Shown: in pieces, positions 4,125-6,199 of the stretch
Numbering within the stretch: the first letter of the stretch is position 1
Layout of the letters: every line of letters begins with the position of its first letter
NCBI GenBank assembly: GCA_012961655.1
Contig: DTYX01000267.1
Coordinates: forward strand, 1 to 6,199
Direction: 5' to 3'
Source of the DNA: Candidatus Poribacteria bacterium
GTDB taxonomy: Bacteria; Poribacteria; WGA-4E; DTYX01
DNA: 6,199 nt
Position numbers and translations under genes: made by a program
Notes under the pieces: model-generated
The model's database searches: none
What the model was told of the DNA's origin: nothing
The model's input: only the letters and a program-made list of their open reading frames with translations

Positions 4125-6107
4125 ATGCAATGTCCATCCTGTAGGAAAATCATAAAAAATCCAGACGCCCATTTTTGCAACTACTGCGGTTGTTCGATGA
4201 AAGGGCTTTTGCGTTCAGGTACGTTGCTCCGGGGTCGATATAAAATTGCGAAAGTATTGGGCGGTGGGGCGATGGGATGGGTTTATTTAGCTCACGATGA
4301 CAAAAGCGTCCGTCGGGCGGTGAAGGAGATGAAGTTGGGCGTCTACATGAGTCAAGCGGAATTGGCTGACGCGCTGCGCTTGTTTCGCTCAGAGGCAGAG
4401 TTCTTGGCGAAACTGCGCCATCCTGGGCTGCCGCTTTTAGTAGATTTTTTCGATTTGAACGGCAAACCGTATATGGTAATGGAGTTCATAGCAGGAGATA
4501 CGTTGGAGGATGTTCTTGTTAAAAAACCAGGCTTTCTGACCGAAAACCGGGTCATGGCATGGTCGGAACAACTCTGTGAGATTCTTGCTTATCTACACGA
4601 ACAAAAACCCAATCCCATCATCCATCGAGACCTGAAACCCTCGAACATCAAACTCACAGCGAGTGGCGCTGTTCGGCTGCTCGACTTTGGCATCGCCCGT
4701 TCTTACAAACCGGGGAAGATAAAAGATACAATTCAAATAGGAACGTCTGGGTATTGCCCGATTGAGCAATATGGCGCCGCTCAAACTGACGGCCGGTCGG
4801 ATATATACGCGCTTGGGGCTACGCTGTATGAACTTTTGACAAAACAGACGCCTCCTGAATCCACCACACGGCTGACGAAGAATATGCCGTTGCCTTCTAT
4901 CAAGACGCATAACCCGCAGGTTTCAGGAAACGCCGAACAGATTATTCTGAAGGCGTTAGGCTTGCGCCCTGAGGACCGGTGGCAGAGCGCCAGAGAGATG
5001 CAGGCGGCTATCCGAAGGGCGTTTCCCTCTCTCCGCGCTCCGGTATATAGTGCGCCGTCACCGTCTGATGCGTCCGCGAGTAGGGGCGGATCGCCGTCTC
5101 CGCCCGCAGGTGGTGGCATTAAAGATGCTGATTCCGCCTTGGAGCATAACAAACGAGGGTTGAATTTTAGCCAGGCGGGTCAGGACGCCCAAGCTGCTGT
5201 GGAATACGAGAAAGCCACGCAGCTTGACCCCACCAATTCCGTCTACTGGTATAACTTAGCCGGAGCATATCTGTCCTTGAAACGCTATACCGAGGCGCTT
5301 GTTGCTTGTCAGAAGGCTGTTGGGCTTCTATCGACAGATTCGGATTACTATAGCAGGCTGGCGCGCGTCCACTACTATATGGGTTCTCACAGCGACGCGC
5401 TCGTTGCCATCCAACGAGCCATCAAGTTGAGACCCGATACAGCATATTATCATCGGTGCCTTGGTTGGATCCACGAAGGGCTGAAACGCTATCCTGAAGC
5501 AATCGCAGCGTATCAGGTTGCGCTAAGGTTGATTCCCAACAACGCCGCAGGACAAGCACGCATTTATGAAGATATTGGCGATGCGTATTATGGACAAAAA
5601 GATTATAAAAATTCAGAATCCGCTTATCGTCAATCTATTTCGCTTGGCGGCGGTAATGCCCGTTTGTATAACCAGTTTGGCAATGTTTATTACGCTCAAG
5701 ACCGTTTCCACGAAGCCGCACAAGCCTATCAGCAAGCCATAAACAAAGATGCCAACGTCGCCCTGTATCATGAGAACTTAGGGTATGCGTACATGCGATT
5801 AGGGCAGAATAGTAATGCTGTAAACGCCTTTGTCAAAACAACGCAATTGAACCCAAGTAACGCGAATAGTTATAATATGTTAGCCACAGTTTATTTTAAT
5901 GACGGCAATCTTTCGGCTGCGTTATCTGCCCAAATGAGGGCGTTTTCATTAGAACCCACGAATGCCAATTACTGCCATGATTTAGGGCTTATCTACGAGG
6001 CTTTGGGGCAAAAAGAGGAGGCGATGAAACGATACCGTCGAGCGCTTTCGCTTGATGGAACCTTAGCAAAAGCGCAAGAGCGATTGAGGGAATTGAGTAA
6101 AGGGTGA
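4125..6107 (+). CDS. Ser/Thr protein kinase with N-terminal zinc ribbon and C-terminal TPR array
   Basis: This is a 660-aa Hanks-type (PknB-like) kinase that phosphorylates Ser/Thr on partner proteins. Residues 3-22 are a zinc ribbon (CPSC, CNYCG). The kinase domain spans about 39-300: glycine loop LGGGAMGWV (45-53), ATP-binding Lys67 in AVK, alpha-C Glu90, catalytic HRDLKPSN (167-174; Asp169, Asn174), metal-binding DFG (187-189), activation segment GTSGYCPIEQY (206-216) and DIYALG (226-231). All catalytic residues are present. CPIE replaces the usual APE/PPE motif, with its Glu kept. A Ser/Pro/Gly linker (about 301-335) precedes nine TPRs (about 338-655) for protein binding. No membrane helix is visible, unlike PknB, so it is probably cytoplasmic. 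The start ATG 4125 has AAGAGGT or AAGGT upstream and places the zinc ribbon at the N-terminus. Targets are unknown; the neighbouring zinc-ribbon membrane protein is a candidate. Confidence 0.93.
   Translation: MQCPSCRKIIKNPDAHFCNYCGCSMKGLLRSGTLLRGRYKIAKVLGGGAMGWVYLAHDDKSVRRAVKEMKLGVYMSQAELADALRLFRSEAEFLAKLRHPGLPLLVDFFDLNGKPYMVMEFIAGDTLEDVLVKKPGFLTENRVMAWSEQLCEILAYLHEQKPNPIIHRDLKPSNIKLTASGAVRLLDFGIARSYKPGKIKDTIQIGTSGYCPIEQYGAAQTDGRSDIYALGATLYELLTKQTPPESTTRLTKNMPLPSIKTHNPQVSGNAEQIILKALGLRPEDRWQSAREMQAAIRRAFPSLRAPVYSAPSPSDASASRGGSPSPPAGGGIKDADSALEHNKRGLNFSQAGQDAQAAVEYEKATQLDPTNSVYWYNLAGAYLSLKRYTEALVACQKAVGLLSTDSDYYSRLARVHYYMGSHSDALVAIQRAIKLRPDTAYYHRCLGWIHEGLKRYPEAIAAYQVALRLIPNNAAGQARIYEDIGDAYYGQKDYKNSESAYRQSISLGGGNARLYNQFGNVYYAQDRFHEAAQAYQQAINKDANVALYHENLGYAYMRLGQNSNAVNAFVKTTQLNPSNANSYNMLATVYFNDGNLSAALSAQMRAFSLEPTNANYCHDLGLIYEALGQKEEAMKRYRRALSLDGTLAKAQERLRELSKG
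5081..5107. repeat. GC-rich palindrome in the kinase-TPR linker
   Basis: GGGCGGA (5084-5090) and TCCGCCC (5099-5105) form a perfect 7-bp inverted repeat around an 8-base loop, preceded by TAGG. From memory, TAGGGGCGG...CCGCCC hairpins resemble short dispersed intergenic palindromes in some environmental bacteria. Here it sits inside a gene and is translated as part of the low-complexity RGGSPSPPAGGG linker. It could be an in-frame insertion of such an element or simply GC-rich linker coding sequence. Confidence 0.45.
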
Positions 6108-6121
6108 TTCAAATTTTCAAT

Positions 6122-6128
6122 GGGAGGA
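6122..6128 (+). promoter_or_regulatory. Ribosome binding site for the gene cut by the window end
   Basis: GGGAGGA lies 11 bases before ATG 6140, slightly long but acceptable. It supports a real gene start after the kinase stop. Confidence 0.6.
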
Positions 6129-6139
6129 TTAATCAAAAT

Positions 6140-6199
6140 ATGTCAACAAAGAAAAAAGAACCATCAACAGCCGTAATTGCTGAAACACTGACAATATCA
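6140..6199 (+). CDS. Start of a downstream gene, truncated by the window edge
   Basis: Twenty codons are visible, beginning MSTKKKEPSTAVIAETL, with an upstream ribosome binding site and no stop. The N-terminus is polar and basic with no signal peptide or zinc ribbon. The 32-base gap after the kinase stop suggests the same transcript. Genes beside bacterial Ser/Thr kinases often encode phosphatases or forkhead-associated (FHA) domain proteins, but the visible residues do not identify a family. Confidence 0.6.
   Translation, partial: MSTKKKEPSTAVIAETLTIS

Noticed and set aside
1..6199. DGR template repeat or reverse transcriptase within the window
   Set aside because: I looked for a second copy of the GGTGGCTCATG and GGGTTTCGTTGCGCG flanks and for reverse-transcriptase motifs on both strands and saw none, so any such system must lie elsewhere.
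1..6199. CRISPR array, tRNA or rRNA gene
   Set aside because: No regularly spaced short repeats with unique spacers, no cloverleaf with a TTCGA-type arm and CCA end, and no rRNA core sequence were seen.

Overview
The window reads as chromosomal DNA from an uncultured environmental bacterium of moderate GC content. Every convincing gene lies on the + strand. Gene content and wording recall Candidatus Poribacteria: an FGE-sulfatase domain with phrases such as KRLPTEAEWEKAARGG and NGYGLYDMAGNVWEW, WD40 repeats carrying WDMTTFQEV, and a zinc-ribbon Ser/Thr kinase with TPRs. Cyanobacteria and Chloroflexi share some of these families. The lineage is an inference from remembered family style, not a database match.

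Layout. (1) 1-1000: a WD40 beta-propeller gene with seven recognisable repeats, a poor start and a possibly eroded 5' end. (2) 1125-2561: a lipoprotein with two tandem beta-type domains and a C-terminal FGE-sulfatase (SUMF1-like) domain. Its last ~120 bases look like the variable region of a diversity-generating retroelement (DGR) target, but no reverse transcriptase or template repeat is visible here. (3) 2562-3555: a coding-like frame of uncertain status, then a tightly coupled pair made of a 127-aa helical protein of unknown function and an HNH endonuclease. (4) 3587-6107: a small zinc-ribbon membrane protein with 72-bp tandem repeats, followed by a 660-aa Ser/Thr protein kinase (zinc ribbon, kinase, nine TPRs). 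The two share a similar N-terminal zinc ribbon and probably form a signalling unit. (5) 6140-6199: the first 20 codons of another gene in the same direction.

How the genes may work together. The 4-base overlap inside the HNH pair points to translational coupling. The 31-base gap between the zinc-ribbon membrane protein and the kinase, and the 32-base gap to the last gene, suggest one transcript from about 3587 onward. I found no convincing terminator or sigma-70 promoter, so transcription-unit boundaries stay open. The WD40 protein, the surface lipoprotein and the kinase-TPR protein share a theme of protein-protein interaction scaffolds, but nothing in the sequence shows that they act in one pathway. 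The best candidate for something unusual is the A-depleted, NNC-codon-rich 3' end of the FGE-domain gene.
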